Shown piece by piece: positions 13,301-28,200 of a stretch of 64,000 nucleotides of DNA. Positions within the stretch are counted from its first letter, which is position 1; every line of letters begins with the position of its first letter. The translations under genes were made by a program, and so were the position numbers. The stretch comes from Cristatella mucedo (Eukaryota > Bryozoa > Phylactolaemata > Cristatellidae). Below the pieces are notes generated by a model that worked only from the letters and a program-made list of their open reading frames with translations, was not told the origin of the DNA and ran no database searches. The stretch spans positions 801,001-865,000 of the forward strand of contig WPIO01000028.1 of assembly GCA_009760855.2 (NCBI GenBank), read 5' to 3'.

Positions 13301-16300
13301 TAATTAGGGTCATAGTTTCTTTTCAGCCTATGCGAAGTGCCAAGAAAGAGATGTATCTCTCTCAGGGTGCTACACTGTTAATAGTGCCATTAACTACCGT
13401 TAACAGCCATTGATTAAGGCTCAGGAAACGAATTTAACTTGTGTGTGTGTGCTTGCATTGGTTGCGTGTCGACGTACCTACACATTTGAGAAGGCCCCTT
13501 TTATTTTTGCCGGCTCCGTGTCCTAAATAAAATTGTTTTCTTAAACGGCCTTATTCGGCTGCAAGGATGCATGCATTGGTTTGACCCTGTGGTCTGCATG
13601 GTGGCAGTCATTGGATTACTCTTCAACTGGAGTGGGTTAGTGACACTGTGTACCCTTGTCACCCCTAGTGGAACCAGCATGTGAAGGGTCTCTCTAGAAA
13701 TAAATGAATATTAGCTTATTTAATAGCCTCATTTATTTAGCAGCCAAAGAGCTTTGACGGCTATTATCACCACTTGCAGATGGCAATAACGGATCGCCCA
13801 CTTCAGGATTCGAACCCGCGACCTTGGTCGTAAAAAGTGAGCACCTTACCTCCTGGGTAATCACGGCCCTATCTATGTAGCATTTAGTTCAGACCTTAGT
13901 AGTGTGCTTCTAGTCTCTAGTTAGCTTTGCTCTGAAATTTTTGGGCTGCCTTGCAGCTGGCCGAAAAGAGCCTGTGTGCGTCTGGTGAATTGAGCATGCT
14001 GTAAGCTTAAGTTCGCTATGCATTTCTAGGAAGGCCAAACCGATCACGAAGTTGCAGGCCTGAAGATTGTAATGCCTTGAGGGGACCGACTGAGTGTGGC
14101 TCACTCTTTGTGCTTCGGCCTGTGCGAGTGTATGGACTTACCTGCAGATGCCGTTAGGTTAGCATGAACGGCATTTGCCTTAGTAAGTCGATTACTATGT
14201 AGAAGAGGACTGAGATAAACAGAACTGACCTTTTCTCCCTGAAGTTATGCTACTGTCATGCTAGCATGGTAAGAGTATGAGCTGGAAGCTTACTTGGACA
14301 GTTGTTCAAATGAGTCTAGAGTTTTTGAGAGATGACGGGAGGCTGGGTGATAAGTGGTTCGGCCTTTAAATGCAGCGATGCCACATTAGCATCATCGTCC
14401 TGTGGCCTCAATCCAATGTCATCTGCTTTTTCGATCGTTACTTCCTGACTGACTGAGAGCCGAGACTTTAAGCACAATCAGCCGTTGCACTGATGCAGTG
14501 ATGTTCTTTAGTGTGGTCACTTGAGGTGGCCGTCTGGTAAATACCGTGCTGCTAATGTCACAAGCTGCCTACTCCTTGCACTTTGTGTTGTTTGGATCTG
14601 TCGAGCAACTCAGGGACTGCCATGATTCCATCGCCTGTTGCTTGTTCTTGGCCCAGTGGTAAGGTGATCGCACTTCACTGCCCATGTAATGGGTTTGAGT
14701 CCCAGTAGGTGACTGTCACCGAGGTTCTTCAGCCACTAGAGAACAAGGCTGATGAATCAGCCTCCATTTACTTTACTTTAGATGCTCAACATGGAAGCCA
14801 GGGGATGGTTGCTTTGTAATTCTTGCGACTCCAACAGCACTAAAAATGGCGTATACCATGTCAGACAGCTAATTCGACATCAACGGCAGTATAGTCATAT
14901 ACAAGGTTTTAGATAATTAATTGTTTGAGCACCCTAAGAGAACTTAATCTCTATTCCTGCACTTCACATATGTGACGGGGCTCGAGCCCCTGACCTTGGC
15001 TATCAAATACATTCTCCTTGACCTCGGTCTAAGCGAACACCTTAACCACTGAGCCAAACATGTGCCTGTTCATATTGTCTGACTTCTTTACTTTTTGCTT
15101 TCTTGCAATTTTACAATATAGAGCAAATGTATCAGGGCGGAGCGACTCAGGCCTAAAAGCTCTTTAAGCAGATTAAAAGCAGCCTCGGTCCTGATCTAAT
15201 AGTTAAAATGCCTGTAGATAATCGTAGCATTATAATGACATGCATGCAATCCATTTTCCTTCTATCGCGTACCCGCTTAAAAACAGCCTTGTCAAGTAGG
15301 TTAATTTCTTGTCACACTAATTAAGAGGAAAGTCAAGCATGGTAGTAATTAAGATTGTTTGAAACTGTTTATGTTTCATGCCGGGCCTTACTTTGCTTGT
15401 ATCTTAGATCTGCTGACAACCAGGCAAGCTATCCGGAAGTCGTAGCTGTATGCTACAGTCAAGAGAAGCGTGAGGTATGTTGTGCTAGCCAGTCTATATG
15501 TCAGTTTTTCTCATACTATTGATGCACCTATGAATTGGCTATCGGATGCAATAGATACAGTAGCAACGGCGTTAGTTCCTCGTGATGCTTGATCCATTTT
15601 TGTATGCACGATTTCTTTTTACCCACAGCTCGTAAGCATCAACAACGACCACAGCCTCTATGTGTGGGATATACGGGATCTGCGGCGAGTGGGCAAGATC
15701 GCATCTTTCCTCTACCACAGCAGCTGTATCTGGGGTATCGAGGTACGAAGTATAGCAACGCTATTAGTGAAAAGCAAAGCCGTTGTTGCATTGGCCGGGG
15801 TCTAGTGGTAGACAGGCGCCATGTGTTCAGTGATCTTACTTTCTATAGACTAAGCATTTATTTTGTTGCACAGCCGCGTTGGTGTCTTCTGGTAGCCAGA
15901 TTGCCTATGCCAGGGGTTTTGGAACTATGGAGAGGGGCTTTATAATTATGCGAATGCTCGATGACCAGAGGAGCTGTAATCTTTTCGTGCCGCAAATATC
16001 TTGGTTACCTTGTTTGCAATTTGCGGGACAGGCAATGAGTGCACAATCACAGTGATCGGTGTCTATCTGTCAGCAGGAATCGTCATTGGTAGTGCTGTAG
16101 GAGGAAGAGGTGTTTCTGCAAAGGACAAAGCAAAAGCACAATGTAGTGACCAGGCGAAAGGCCAATCACCCAAATAAGCCTATTGTGCTCGAGCAACGAA
16201 TCTAGCAAGCTCGGCTCCCAGCTTCTATACCATGCTGCATTGTTGCTGGCTAATTTGCTGGCCTGGCTGGCGGCTGCCACTTGTACGGTTCCTAGGTGCT

Positions 16301-19030
16301 GCTAGCTCTGTTTCAAACTTCGTGGCAGTTGAGAAACAGCTGGCACGTAGTCGTGCTCAGAATTTCCTCCTAGAGTTTAGTCCCAGACTGGCATCTTGAC
16401 TGACGTGTCCCGCTTGCGGCTTTTGCTGGCTGCATGACCTGCTAGGCTATAATGACAGACAGACAGACTGAGATGTCGGTGTAGCTGAAGGTTAATAATA
16501 ATAATAATGCACTTGATAAAGCGCCCCCAGAGAACTCAATCTCTTTCTAGGCGCTTTACATTTGCTGCAAAGGGAAATGCAGTTGAATGGTGAGTAATAT
16601 CGTGCTTAATAAACAAACAACATGAATAACATGGTAAGGGGTGACATGCACAGGGTCAGCATGCAAATGTGGTTAGTGGCAGCATGCACAGTGTCAGCAC
16701 GCATAAGCACATGAAGGACGAATCACAGGGACCCACTAAATGCTGTCTTAAATAGGTGTGTTTTAAGTTTTTTTTAATGTGGTTACGTCAGTAATGTGGT
16801 TACGTCAGGGGATGTTCTGATGCAAGTCGGGAGGGAGTTCCAGGCTTTGGGAGCATATGAACTAAATGCACGGTCTCCAAAGGATTTGAGGTTTGTACGA
16901 GGTATTTGTAGACTGTTGGATTCCGAAAAGCAGGTGGTACGCTGCTCGGCCTGATGGGGGAGTACATCTGAGAGATAGGCTGGAGCCAAAGAATGAAGTG
17001 ACCTAAAAGTGAGCGACAAAACCTTGAAGTCAATCCGTTGCTTGACTGGTAGCCGGTGCAGGTCGGCGAGAAGTGGAGTAATGTGGCAACTGCGATGCTC
17101 ACGACAGACAAGCCTAGCTGCAGAGTTTTGCACCAGCTGCAATCGCCTGATCGCACATGCTGGTAGGCCAGTAAGCAGTGAGTTGCAGAAGTCGAGACGG
17201 GATGTCACGAATGCATGGACCAACTTAGACGTGGTATCGTTATCTAAACAAGCCCGAATTTTAGCAATGTTATGTATCTGAAAGTAGGCAGATTTGACTT
17301 TGGAGCTGATGTGGTCGTCTAACGAGAGGTCACTTTGGAACATGTTCTATTTCCGTCTGCTCTCATGGCACAGCTGTGGCAGCCGTTAGGCTCTGAGCCA
17401 TGAGTCGGCTCCGTGATGCTACCAAGTCACTGCCACTTGAGCGACCATTGCATTTTACACCCCACCCACCTTTCTTTTAGTAGTCTGTGCTAGCTGCTCG
17501 TGCATGCTGCCTGTTCTCACCGCTCGTGCTACCAGCACTGATAGGCAGCTTTGTGGTTTGCTTTTTACGCTGGCCTGCTGCTTGCTCTGATGCATCTTCG
17601 TTGCCTTGCCGACATTGGGTGGTTTGGCAGAGCAAGCCTGTCGTAGTTCACCACACGTCGGCTAAGCGCCGTCTTCTGATGTTATTGACGTGCCCTCTTG
17701 AAGCTGCCGATTTTCGTTTGGCTCTCGCTGGGAGCGAGCGCGCCACGAGTCTGGCCGCTGATTCCTCTGCCGCTGCGGATCTACCCGGCTGCAGCCGGGG
17801 GCACTGACATCAGCCCGGACGCCGTGCGCTCGCGAACGTTGCAGGTGTACCCGCCGTGCGAGTCGGAGATGCTCGGCATGCTGCCGCCCGGCTCGTTCGT
17901 GACCTGCTCCAGTGACGACACCATCCGTGTGTGGAATCTCGATCCGCACTGGCACGCAGTAAGCGACTCGACGCCAAAGCGAAACATATACAGCACGGTA
18001 AGCTGTCATCTATGCCGGCTTGGGTGCCCCCCTCTTCCTTTGCCATGCTCTGTTTCATTGAGCTTCGCTTCGAGTGGACGGGCCATGTGAATTGGTATGT
18101 TCAGCTTGGCGTCTCCTGCGAACGCACTAAGCGAGCCAATGCAAGTGGGTGGCAGCTAAAGTTCTGCTGAGTTAATTGCTGCTCATTGCCATTGTCCCCT
18201 GCAGCTGATGGCACGTCCTGGTTAGCGTTTGCTGACTGGGGCATATGTGATTCAGTGCATGCTACCAACCAGGGGTTCTATTAAGTTGCAGCTAAGTTGA
18301 AGCCTTTTGCAAGAGATTTGGCATAGCTATCCAGGATGCAAGCTTTGCATTGATCTCTCCCCCGCCAGCTTGATTTTGTACCGAGCTACTTTTATTTGTT
18401 CTTCCTATTCTTAACTGTATTTTTGCTCACGAACCACTCGTATTTTGAATGTTTAAGTTGTATCTAGTGTGATGTTTCGTTTGTGTTCCACTTGGCGCTC
18501 TCGTGCATGTCTGCATTCTCAGGGGTCTGAGTTGTTCCTGATTACCCCACCTTGCTCTTCACAGCATCTGACTCGGTGACTGGCCTTCACAGATATCTTG
18601 ATTGCGGCCTCTTGCTGATTTTGAATAGGTGGGCACCTTTCAGCACCAAGCATACTAAGGCAACTAGTCTAGCACCTGAGACGATCGGGTTGTTTTTATT
18701 GGCCATTCTAACTGTATGTCACTGATAAAAATTACTACCGTGCTGCTTTTGTGGATTGTAGGAGCTGCTAAAGATAGTTTACACCGATCCTTCACTCAGC
18801 TGTCTATGCGAACAGGATACAAACCAAGGTAATAACACAGAATGGCTTTAATACTTGCAAAGAAAGAGAATGTTAAACCGTTCGCACGAGATTTTTTAAA
18901 ACATTGAGAGGGAGATGGAGGGAGAGACATAGACAGGCTGACAGAGACACCGAGGTGGAGAGATGAGGGAGATTGTAAAAACTACTTACATGTATACTAC
19001 TAATGAGAGACAGACAGACAGATAGCTACC

Positions 19031-19087
<57 letters not shown>

Positions 19088-22000
19088 CACCGGAAAGAAG
19101 GGAGATGTACTGTTTTTGATGTATTTATTTAGTCTCGTCAAGTAGTTTGCTATTCGTTTCTAGCTAACTCGGCAGACAAAGCCGACGGAGCATCGGATAC
19201 CAGGACAGGTGTACGATGCATATCCGTGAGTCCGGACGGGTTGCACCTTGCATCGGGAGATCGATCTGGAAATCTCCGTCTCCACGATCTCCAATTTATG
19301 GATGAAATGACCGTTATTGAAGCTCACGATTCAGAGATCTTGTGTCTAGAGTTTTCTAACTATAGTTCAGGTATAACCTCTGTTGCTGCAGTGACCTTCT
19401 GGAATTGTTAAAACGCCTTTCAGGGCTGCTATGCAGCTGTTGACAATGCTGTGCCAGATTGCAACAACTTAATTTCTGAGAAGAGAATTCTAAGGCGTGC
19501 TCGAATGCCCGATGTTTTAGCGTGGATGTTCATCTTGTCGTTTCTTTGCAGGCCACAAGCTGCTTTGCTCTGCCAGTCGTGATCGTCTTATCCATGTCTT
19601 TGATGTCAGTGAGGGCTATTCGCTCCTGCAGACGTTGGACGATCACTCAGCTTCGGTTATATCCGTAAAGCTAACTTGGAGTCTTCCTGACCAAACCATG
19701 TGGATGCTCAGCTGTGGTGCCGACAAGTCGATACTTTTTCGCTCAGCTTCATGTGGCGGCGATTTGCCTCTTCAGTTTACATTGCGCCATCACCTGGTCA
19801 GCAAGTCGACACTGCACGACATGATAGTTGATCCTACACAAAAGTTTACCGTGACGGCATGTCAGGATAGAAATATCAGGTTTGTCATCACATCGCCCGT
19901 ATGCTGGCTTTGTGCCAGCAGCGTGCGACATTAGCATTAAAAAATTAATGATAATAATGCAGAAGCAGCAGCTGGACACTTGAATAGCACATATAGAGCA
20001 CCTGCTGCACTCAGTGCACATTTGCCCTACCAAGGAATGAGTCGCAAGTTTTGTAGTGACTTATGTCACGACATCCCCTGACTTGACCACATTTAAAAAG
20101 AAACTAAAAACGCATCTATTTGTCACAGCATTTAATGGGTCCCTGTGATTTGATCTTTATGTGCTTATGCATGCTGACACTGTGCATGCTGCCATTAACC
20201 ATACTTGCATGCTGACCCTGTGGATGTCATGCCTAACCATGCTATGCTTTTTGTCATTGAGCATGCTACCACTAACCATTCGATCGTGCTTCCTTTGCAG
20301 CAAATGTAAAGTGCCTAGAAAGAGATGTGAGTTCTTTGAATGCGATATACCAAATGTATTTTTATTATTATAAGGCATCTTGCATTGATTGAAAAGGGGT
20401 TATGTCTGCTTAATTAGTGACAAGAAAATGCACAATTGTAGCACATATGTAAGCCCATTATGACGATTCTCGTGGACAAAGTGCTTTCTGTGAGGAATAT
20501 TTTGGTTTTATTTTTAACTCTTCGTTAATTCGTCGCAAAAGAGTGTTCTTGCTATTGCTAAAAGGCGCTGCATTATGTTCGATGTTTCACACCTTGGCTG
20601 TTTTTACCAAACTCTGCAGTAATTGCCTCGGAACTTGTGAGATGGTGATCGTCAGCACTTGTGTTCCTGTCGTGTGTATTCTCTATGGAATCCTTTTGTA
20701 ATTTGTAACTGTGAACTAATCTTGACTAAAGGGGAAGTTATATTGCAGTTACAACCCCCTGACATTTTGGTGGCAATGCCAGCCCAATATATTCTTGTCG
20801 TTTGTACAAGTAAATTCATGCCTCGTCCTAGGATCTACAATATGGAGACAGGAAAGCAGAAGAAAGCATTTAAAGCATCGGTTGGTGACGATGGCACGCT
20901 TCTCAAGGTTACACACGACCGTTCGGGGGCATTCCTGGCAGCCAGCTGCTCAGACAAGACAACGGCCATGCTTGATTTTTTCAGCGGTGAAGTTATCGGC
21001 CTTATGTATGGACATTCCGAGATCGTGACTGGAGTCAGGTTTTCAAATGATCTCAAACACGTTATTACAGTATCAGCTGATGGGTATGTCCTTAAAGGTC
21101 ATTGCTTGTTTGTACTATATTTGCATCGAATGCTCTGTGTGTGAGATTTGAAGTTCTAGCATCACGTTTCCACAAATGAATATATGTTGCATAGCTTATT
21201 GCCAAAGCATAGAGATGCCACGTATACTTTAAATTGTTGTTATTCAGCAGCTCGTTTATCTGCTTGCCATCCTTGGCTTTGTTTGTTTACCTTACGTCGT
21301 GCCAGACTGTGATTCGATGGTCAAGTTTTCAGGGCCAAACCTAGATTTTGGGGTGTTCTTCAGAACGTGAGCTAAATCAAACAAGCCATGGAAAAACCGC
21401 AAGGTAGTCCGGTGGGCATCATCCCGTGTGCGCAATACCTGAATTTCTTTGAACCGAAAGTTGCTTGATATAAAAAATATATATATAATTTATTTGTATA
21501 GCACCCTGAGAGAGCTTAATATCTATTCAGGCAATTCACATGTGCCACGGGGCTCGAGCCCACGACCTCAGCCAGACTTTGATCGGGGTGAGCACCTTAA
21601 CCACTGGGCCAAACCAGTGCTTCATGATTGATGGCCCCTTGTCTCAGCAGCATAGTGCTGGCTCGACTCATGCACCCTGCCTCCGAAGGATATAGGTATC
21701 TTAGTGCTAGCAAGTAAGGATGTATCTTGCCGTCCTTGTCATTTGAACCTGCCAGCTCCGGTGCCTAATAATCATGTCCCGGCAACTCAATATTTTGGCA
21801 CACTCAGGATTGAAAATGCAGAGCCGTAATGGGTAGACTTGGCTCCAGCTTTTCTGTTTGCTTGTGTTGTTGTTTTCACGTTCTTTGCTTTGGAGTTCGT
21901 GTATTTCGCCACGGCCTGACCGAGCTGGTATTCTAGCACTTCTTGCGTGTTCATTAATTGATATGTGCCTGCCATTTTGTTTTTCCCTTTGACTACGGGT

Positions 22001-25000
22001 GACTACGTTCTGCATAGGTGCATTTTCATTTGGCGAATCCACCCCGAGGTTGCTCACCGAATGCAAGCTAAACTAAAAGACCCGGTTCGTTCTACCAAGA
22101 GCGCAGAGCCGGACGGTATGCAGCTGTACGGCGGCGCTGCAGGGCCTAGCACTGCATATGCTGCCCAAACCGGACCAGCGGAGCTCCCCTCCATGGCTGC
22201 TGCTCGACCCGCGGACGTGGCAACAGCGACGGTCACGACATCGGAGCAGGGCAGGAATGAGGAACCAGCATCGGTGCGCCGATCAAGGTGGAGCTAGTTT
22301 AGTCGTCCAGCCTCGATTGCTGTGATTGCGCTCACAGCTCTGTGGCCGCGACCTGGGAGTCTATGTTTGGGTTGGCGTGTTTTTTCTAGACCTGGCCTTC
22401 TCAGCAGTCTCATCGGCCTGACTCCGGTGCGAGAAGATGTCGATGCCGAAGGCGAAGAGGATGCCTCGGATGGTGATGGCTCACCTGACACAGCAGGCGT
22501 CGACTACCGGTTCAGTTTTGGGCAGCTGCCTTCGTGGGCTAAAAAGCAGCTGGCCGACGGAACATCGGCCGGTGACCGAGGGCTGGGAGCTGGCACGGAT
22601 AATGGTTCCGAGCTGGTGGACGTGTCTTCTACCACACGAATCGCTGCGCCTGCTGGTCGCGTTGAGCTCGGTGAGTAGGCCTAGTCTGCAGCTACTGTTT
22701 GCACTGGCTGCAATCAGTCCTGCTTAGAAAGGCCACGAGACTTCAGGTCTGTCAAAGTGGCTGAATTGGTGTGACTCTTGCCTTTTTAGATTCAAAGGTC
22801 GAGGATTAGACTGCCGAAAGCTATGCTAAATATTCGTTCTTGTGCTGCATTTGGCATCCTACCGTAGTGAGGTCGTCCATGCAGTCTTTAGTGAGCTGGA
22901 GATACTACAACAAACTAGCTAGTGCCAATGCTGCCTCCTGGTCACGTTCCGGTGCAATGCTGTCAATGGCAGGTGCAGCCAGGAAGGTTCAGCTCGGCTT
23001 AGCTTCAGCTCGGTCGGACCTCTTCTCTCTTCGTGGTTCATGCCCTTGCTACAATAAACAATGCAAGTTTTCTTGCTCGTGTGCCTCTGCACGTGTACCT
23101 CTGCACAAGTATTTTCTCTCTTTCTGTGCCTGCGCTCCGCGAGTTTTTTGCTTGCTTGACTCAGCACGAGATTTATTGCTCGTTCGGCTCTGCACAAGCT
23201 CTTATGTGCCTGTTCTTTGTAAGAGGATCTGCCGATATTAGCAAGGCAGCTGCATCTCGTCTTCCTCCTTCCTCCTCCTCCTCCTCCAGTGGCAGTTCTG
23301 GACTGCTGAGAGACAGTAAGGCCTGTGCGCAGCTTAGTGTTTAAGGAAAAGTCATTATCCGGCTGTTCCTCTTTGTACCTCTCATGATGATTGTGCCCAG
23401 TCATCTCAATTTTTTGGGTGGCCACACCGAGCTATCGAATGCTTACTGAGCGGCTGGAACTTGTCCCTTCCATCCGAGCGTCTGCCAAGCTCATCTACTT
23501 CTGCTTGTCATTGTAGGCGACGACGACGCATCAAAGGGTCTGCCTACTCATGCTGGGAGTGACAAGGTGACTGCGCCACTGACCCTGTCACCTCGCCGTC
23601 CTGCGTTTGAATGCACGTGTCGCTCAGCTCACCGCTGTTACCACAGCCCCGACCTAAGTGCTACTGCTGCCACTATTGTATCAGCTTCACGTGACAGTTT
23701 TTTCGAGTTTTCTTCCTCGGGCATTGTGTGTGTGTGTGTGTGTGTGCATGCGTGTCTGTGGTCACTTGCATACACTGGCTGCTAGTAGTCTAAGGCTAAC
23801 TACCTTCCTGCCTGCCTTCATTCGTACCACGCGTGCTCGCTCGCCTGCCATGCAGCTGAGCATCAGTCGTGTCGCGTTGCCTGCTGCTCGCTTTTGTTTG
23901 CTGCCGCCGCAGTCGTGTCGGCCGTCTGTCTCAGCTCCGCGCGCATGGCACGCCGCCGCCGCTGCCAGTTCGTTGGAGCCGCTTCAGATGGCGACGGCAG
24001 CTAGCACGAAGACGACGATGGCGGCTTTGTTTTCTTCCGCTCGGGCGCAGCTCAGCTAGCACAGGTCTTGGCACGTCGGCCGCCACTTGTACTGTTACGC
24101 TGCTTGCCTTCTAATGATGCAGCGGCAGCTGCCGTGCCTTGCCGGTGTCTCAACGAGGCCAGCTCCCGTGTGGCCAGACAGGCCACTTCCTGCTCTGCAG
24201 CCAGCCCCCCACACTTGTAGTCGAGCATTACTGGTAGCTGCCAGCTTGCCTAATAGCCCCATTTAATGAAGCCGAGGCTAGCTGCTTTGTGCGCTTACCT
24301 CTTTAGTTTCCACTGGCGCACTCGAACGGTTTTGTGATTTGAGCTCGGCTGCGCAGTTGGGCCACTTCCACATCTCGCCTGTCAACCAACCCATGTGATG
24401 GCTATTGCAGTATCCCCTGCTCGAAGACGAAAACGGGGCGGATGACTTTCACGAGATTCTCAAAAGTGAAGTCATATATTACCCGACAGAGGAAGCAAAT
24501 CGTGAAAATGACGGGTAAGGCTTACCCCCTTTGTAGCCTATCTGGGGACTGCCTGAGACTGAGCTGCCTCCCGTACGATGTCGGTCGTAGCTTACGCTGA
24601 GCCTGCACTCTCATTCTTTGCCACTCCTAGGGATTTCAAAGTCGTGGAAGCATTAAGGAGAGACCTCGAGCGAGATAGCACATCAGATAATGCTTCCGTT
24701 CACAGTGAGTGCCTCGAAGCTGCTGCAGTCCTTGCGTAGCATGCGCCGCTGTGCAGATTTCGTTCATTGTTTGGTGAATGCATTAGGTGTGGAGAAAGTA
24801 GCATATCCTAGATCTGCTTATCTCTAATAGTTTCTTCCTAAGGAATTTATTGTGCTGTGTATTCTTAATATAGTTTGCATGAGGACACGTCGTGCAGCTC
24901 CTTGTACTATTTTCCCCTACTAAAAGTTGTCGTGGTCTAGATGGCTTCTCTACATCGTCATTGTAGGTTTATCTGTAACAAATCACACCGGTAGTGATCG

Positions 25001-25205
25001 CTTCAATCGGTATTGTTAGTACTGAGTGCATATTGGGTGGAAATAAACAAGGCTGCTTGTGCTAAAGTAGATTTGATCGTTATTTTAACCAGAACTGGGA
25101 AATAATTTGCAAGCTGTTAGAACATGCTTTCTTTGCAGAAAATGTAAATTGCCTAGAAAGAGATTAAGTTCTCTTCTCTGGCACTATACAAATGTATTGT
25201 CATTG

Positions 25206-25249
<44 letters not shown>

Positions 25250-28200
25250 ACTATCTATCCTGCTGTTTGGAGGCGAGATCGCTTGATGAGTTCCGTGTGC
25301 TATGCTCTGCAGCTTCTTTGGCTTCCTTTGCCTTCTTGTATTATCATTCTTAATTTTGCTTATTTATAGGTGGTCCCACATTGTGCTTCTTGTTGTCCTT
25401 TAGAACTCCCTCGGCCCTTCACTTTGTCATCACGTGCCCACCAAGCATCTATTTCTCCAAGCACACTTCGGCGTACAATGACATATGCACATAAACATGC
25501 ACATGCACATTCCCACACTCTCACACATAGTACTCATGTACTGCTCAGCGATGAGGTCAGTATGTACATGTGTGTGCGTGTGAGCAAGCATGCTCTTACC
25601 ATGTGGCTGTATACCGAGCTGAAAGAGAAGACCTGGTAGCCACTGGGAATAGTCGAAATGGATGCGGCATCGCTACCATGCTATAGCAATCGTGGAATCT
25701 ACATCTCCTTATCCCTTGAAAAAGAAATCGGATATCATCAGTTGCGTTTAGGCCGAAGAAGACGAGCAGTTTTGAGCGAAATGCAGAAGTGATGCGTCTG
25801 ATTGATTGGTAGCACCACCGTCAAACTTGCAAAACAACCATGACGGTTTGATCTTTACCTAGGTTGTTCGTATCTCACGACCGAGATCATGGGTTCGAGT
25901 CATGCAGCAGGCAATTCTTTATTTGACTGCAGCATGTGTGGTCGATAACCTCTTTGACTCATGGGCCACTATATGAAGGAGGTGTTGAATCTGCTGACCT
26001 TCACGGTGCATATTTTTATAAGAGCCAACCACCCGTTGGGAAGTAACCCTTGGCTAGCAGAATTTAGCTGCTGGCTCGTGGCTGACTTTCCTGGTCCTCC
26101 TGCCGTCTACCATTTTAAATCTTCTACCAGCCCGAGCTGGTGTGTTTTCACATATATAGCATAAGTGGTCACAGATGTGCTAGAAAATGTGTCACGACGA
26201 TGCCACCAGCATCGGCCTGGCCGATGTTCTAAGCAAGTGCAGTCGAGGCAATTACCCGAGCAAGGCATGTTAAGAAAATGTATTTATTTTATTGAATAAT
26301 AGTAATAATAATAATAGTTGATTATTTGTGTAGCGCCATAAAAGAACTAAATTTCTATCCAGATGCTTTGCAACTATCTTAAAGAGAATCAAGAATCGCT
26401 GGTGTAATGACATACACGATATCATGCAAAAGCAAATTATAAATATAAGCTTGTGAAAGCGCACACGTTTCTAGCATGTTAAAGCCCACATGAAAAGTCT
26501 CGGGGCCAACGGTTAGGAGGACCTCTGGCTAGTAACATGCCCTGAATCGTGTACAGGTTTAGGGTTTAGTTGCATGCAAAGCACACAGGGACGCAGAAGA
26601 CAAATTAAACAGGGCGAAGAGAAGGCAAGCTGAACAGATGGGTCTTAGCTGAGACTTAAATGATGCAAGGTCGGTGCAGGTAGTGACCATAGTCGGAACG
26701 GAAGCCAGTTCCAGACTTTCGGTGCATACAAACTGAAGGCTCGATCACCAAAAGATTTCAATTTAGTTCAGGGGACCACTACATGACTAAAAGCCGAGGA
26801 GCGAGCGGGTGATGCCAGACCATTCGTGCAGACCAATGAGGTCAAGGCCCGGCAATATGCCTCCTGGCCAAAGCCCTCCTTCAGCGTTCGACGTCCGCCA
26901 TAGTTGCATGCAGTGACCTTATTGACTATCTTTATGATTAGATTGGCCATATTTGGCAGAAGACTTTGCAGGCCACGAGATATCAGCAGCATCCTAATAC
27001 AGTGTGTACGTGTGTATTTTTATCATAATTAGACGGTCATAGGGAATAGTCACCAGAATAGGGGATATATTAGCCTCATTAATAGATCAGTAGCTTCACA
27101 TTAAGGCTGCTGCCTGTCAGTGCCTGCCTCATAGGGGAAGTGCGTGCATGCGTGTTAAACACTTCCTTTGTTCCACCAGGTTTTTCTAACTTTTGAGCTA
27201 ATAACAATAATACACTTGATAAAGCACCCTCAGAGAACTTAGTTTCTCTCTAAATGCTTTACATTTGCTGTAAAGGCAACACGATCGAGTGGTTAATGGT
27301 AGCATGCTCAACAAACAACAAGAATAATATGGTTAGGGGTGACATGCACATGGTCAGCATGCAAGTACGGTTAGTGGCAGCATGTACAGTGTCAGCATGC
27401 ATAAGCACGTAAAGGTCGAATCACAGAGACCCACTAAAGGCTGTCATAAATAGGTGCGTTTAGTTGCTTTTTTAAATGTGAAGTCGGGAGTGAGTTCCAG
27501 GCTTTGCTTTGGGAGTAAACGAACTAAATGTACGGTCTCCAAAGGATTTGAGCTGCCTTGCATATTCCTTTTAATCTATCATTCAAGCTCGTGGGATCAA
27601 TTCTCCTCTCTAGTTATTTAGTTGCATGTACCATTTGTATGGTTTTTCTTTCTTTGCTACTAACGGCACTGGCAAGTTTGCCATAGCCCGACCCTGGCAT
27701 TATGATTATTTGATTTTTTTATCTTTATTTAGTACTTGCACGTGCTACATTTTTTTACTCTGCTTTGCTCTTGAAGTACGTCACTGTACTTTGCAGCATA
27801 CGAAGATGAAGAGGAAGAAGATGACGAAGCGGCAGCAGCACAGCAGCAGCCGCTGGCGTTACCATTGAGTCCCACTAGCTTACCATCAAACGTGCCATTC
27901 GACCAGATGCTGTACGAGTTCGAGCAGGTTCGTGTGCGACTACAGCTGTTGCTGTGGTATGTAGTGATGCTAGGTGTGGCTGGACGGGGTCCCATGTCGA
28001 AGACCTGAAATTGTCACCATCACCACACCTGCGTCCCTGCCACATGAGTCTTGCTCTCGATTTCACAAGGTTGACCCTCTGTAGTGCACGCTGGCGGGTA
28101 TGCAGAATGCAGGATGGTGGTTGTGGGCCTAGTGAATACAGCTGTGCATTTGGTGTTAGTGTCAATCGTGCTTAAATGCAACTGCAGGAAAGTATGACTT

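Larger units (their letters stand above)
12736..15407. other. Intron of the WDR62/MAPKBP1 gene with LINE tail and SINE copies
   Basis: Donor gtaaat at 12736. Contains a LINE tail fragment (13315-13385) and SINE copies at 13715-13872, 14640-14785 and 14915-15062. The rest (12,740-13,310; 13,880-14,630; 15,070-15,400) holds nothing I can support. Confidence 0.6.
628..21083 (+). other. WD40 double-propeller exons of the WDR62/MAPKBP1 gene
   Basis: The twelve exons from 628 to 21083 encode residues 1 to about 652, the most conserved part. Family blocks seen in order: [19 protein letters not shown] (exon 628-742), [19 protein letters not shown] and [11 protein letters not shown] (4705-4914), [10 protein letters not shown] (5101-5196), [18 protein letters not shown] (11605-11790), [17 protein letters not shown] (12575-12735), [10 protein letters not shown] and [11 protein letters not shown] (15629-15742), [16 protein letters not shown] (17845-17997), [18 protein letters not shown] and [13 protein letters not shown] (19164-19370), [12 protein letters not shown] and [11 protein letters not shown] (19552-19879), then [17 protein letters not shown] and [18 protein letters not shown] (20832-21083). 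These match both blades and linker order of the family without gaps, which fixes most splice sites. Confidence 0.93.
24705..27796. other. Intron of the WDR62/MAPKBP1 gene (3.1 kb)
   Basis: Holds a LINE tail with a long ATT array (25125-25250), a SINE-like head (25835-25930) and two antisense LINE pieces (26292-27000, 27202-27555). The stretch 25,260-25,830 shows nothing beyond CA-rich low complexity near 25,490-25,540. Confidence 0.6.

Noticed and set aside
13800-13870. tRNA-gene-like sequence with box A and box B
   Set aside because: Repeated at many loci with the same attached body and no cloverleaf integrity, so a SINE head and not a tRNA gene. Same for the other SINE heads.
22919-23425. 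168-codon minus-strand frame
   Set aside because: Arg/Thr-rich, no recognised domain, lies antisense in an intron between well-supported exons.
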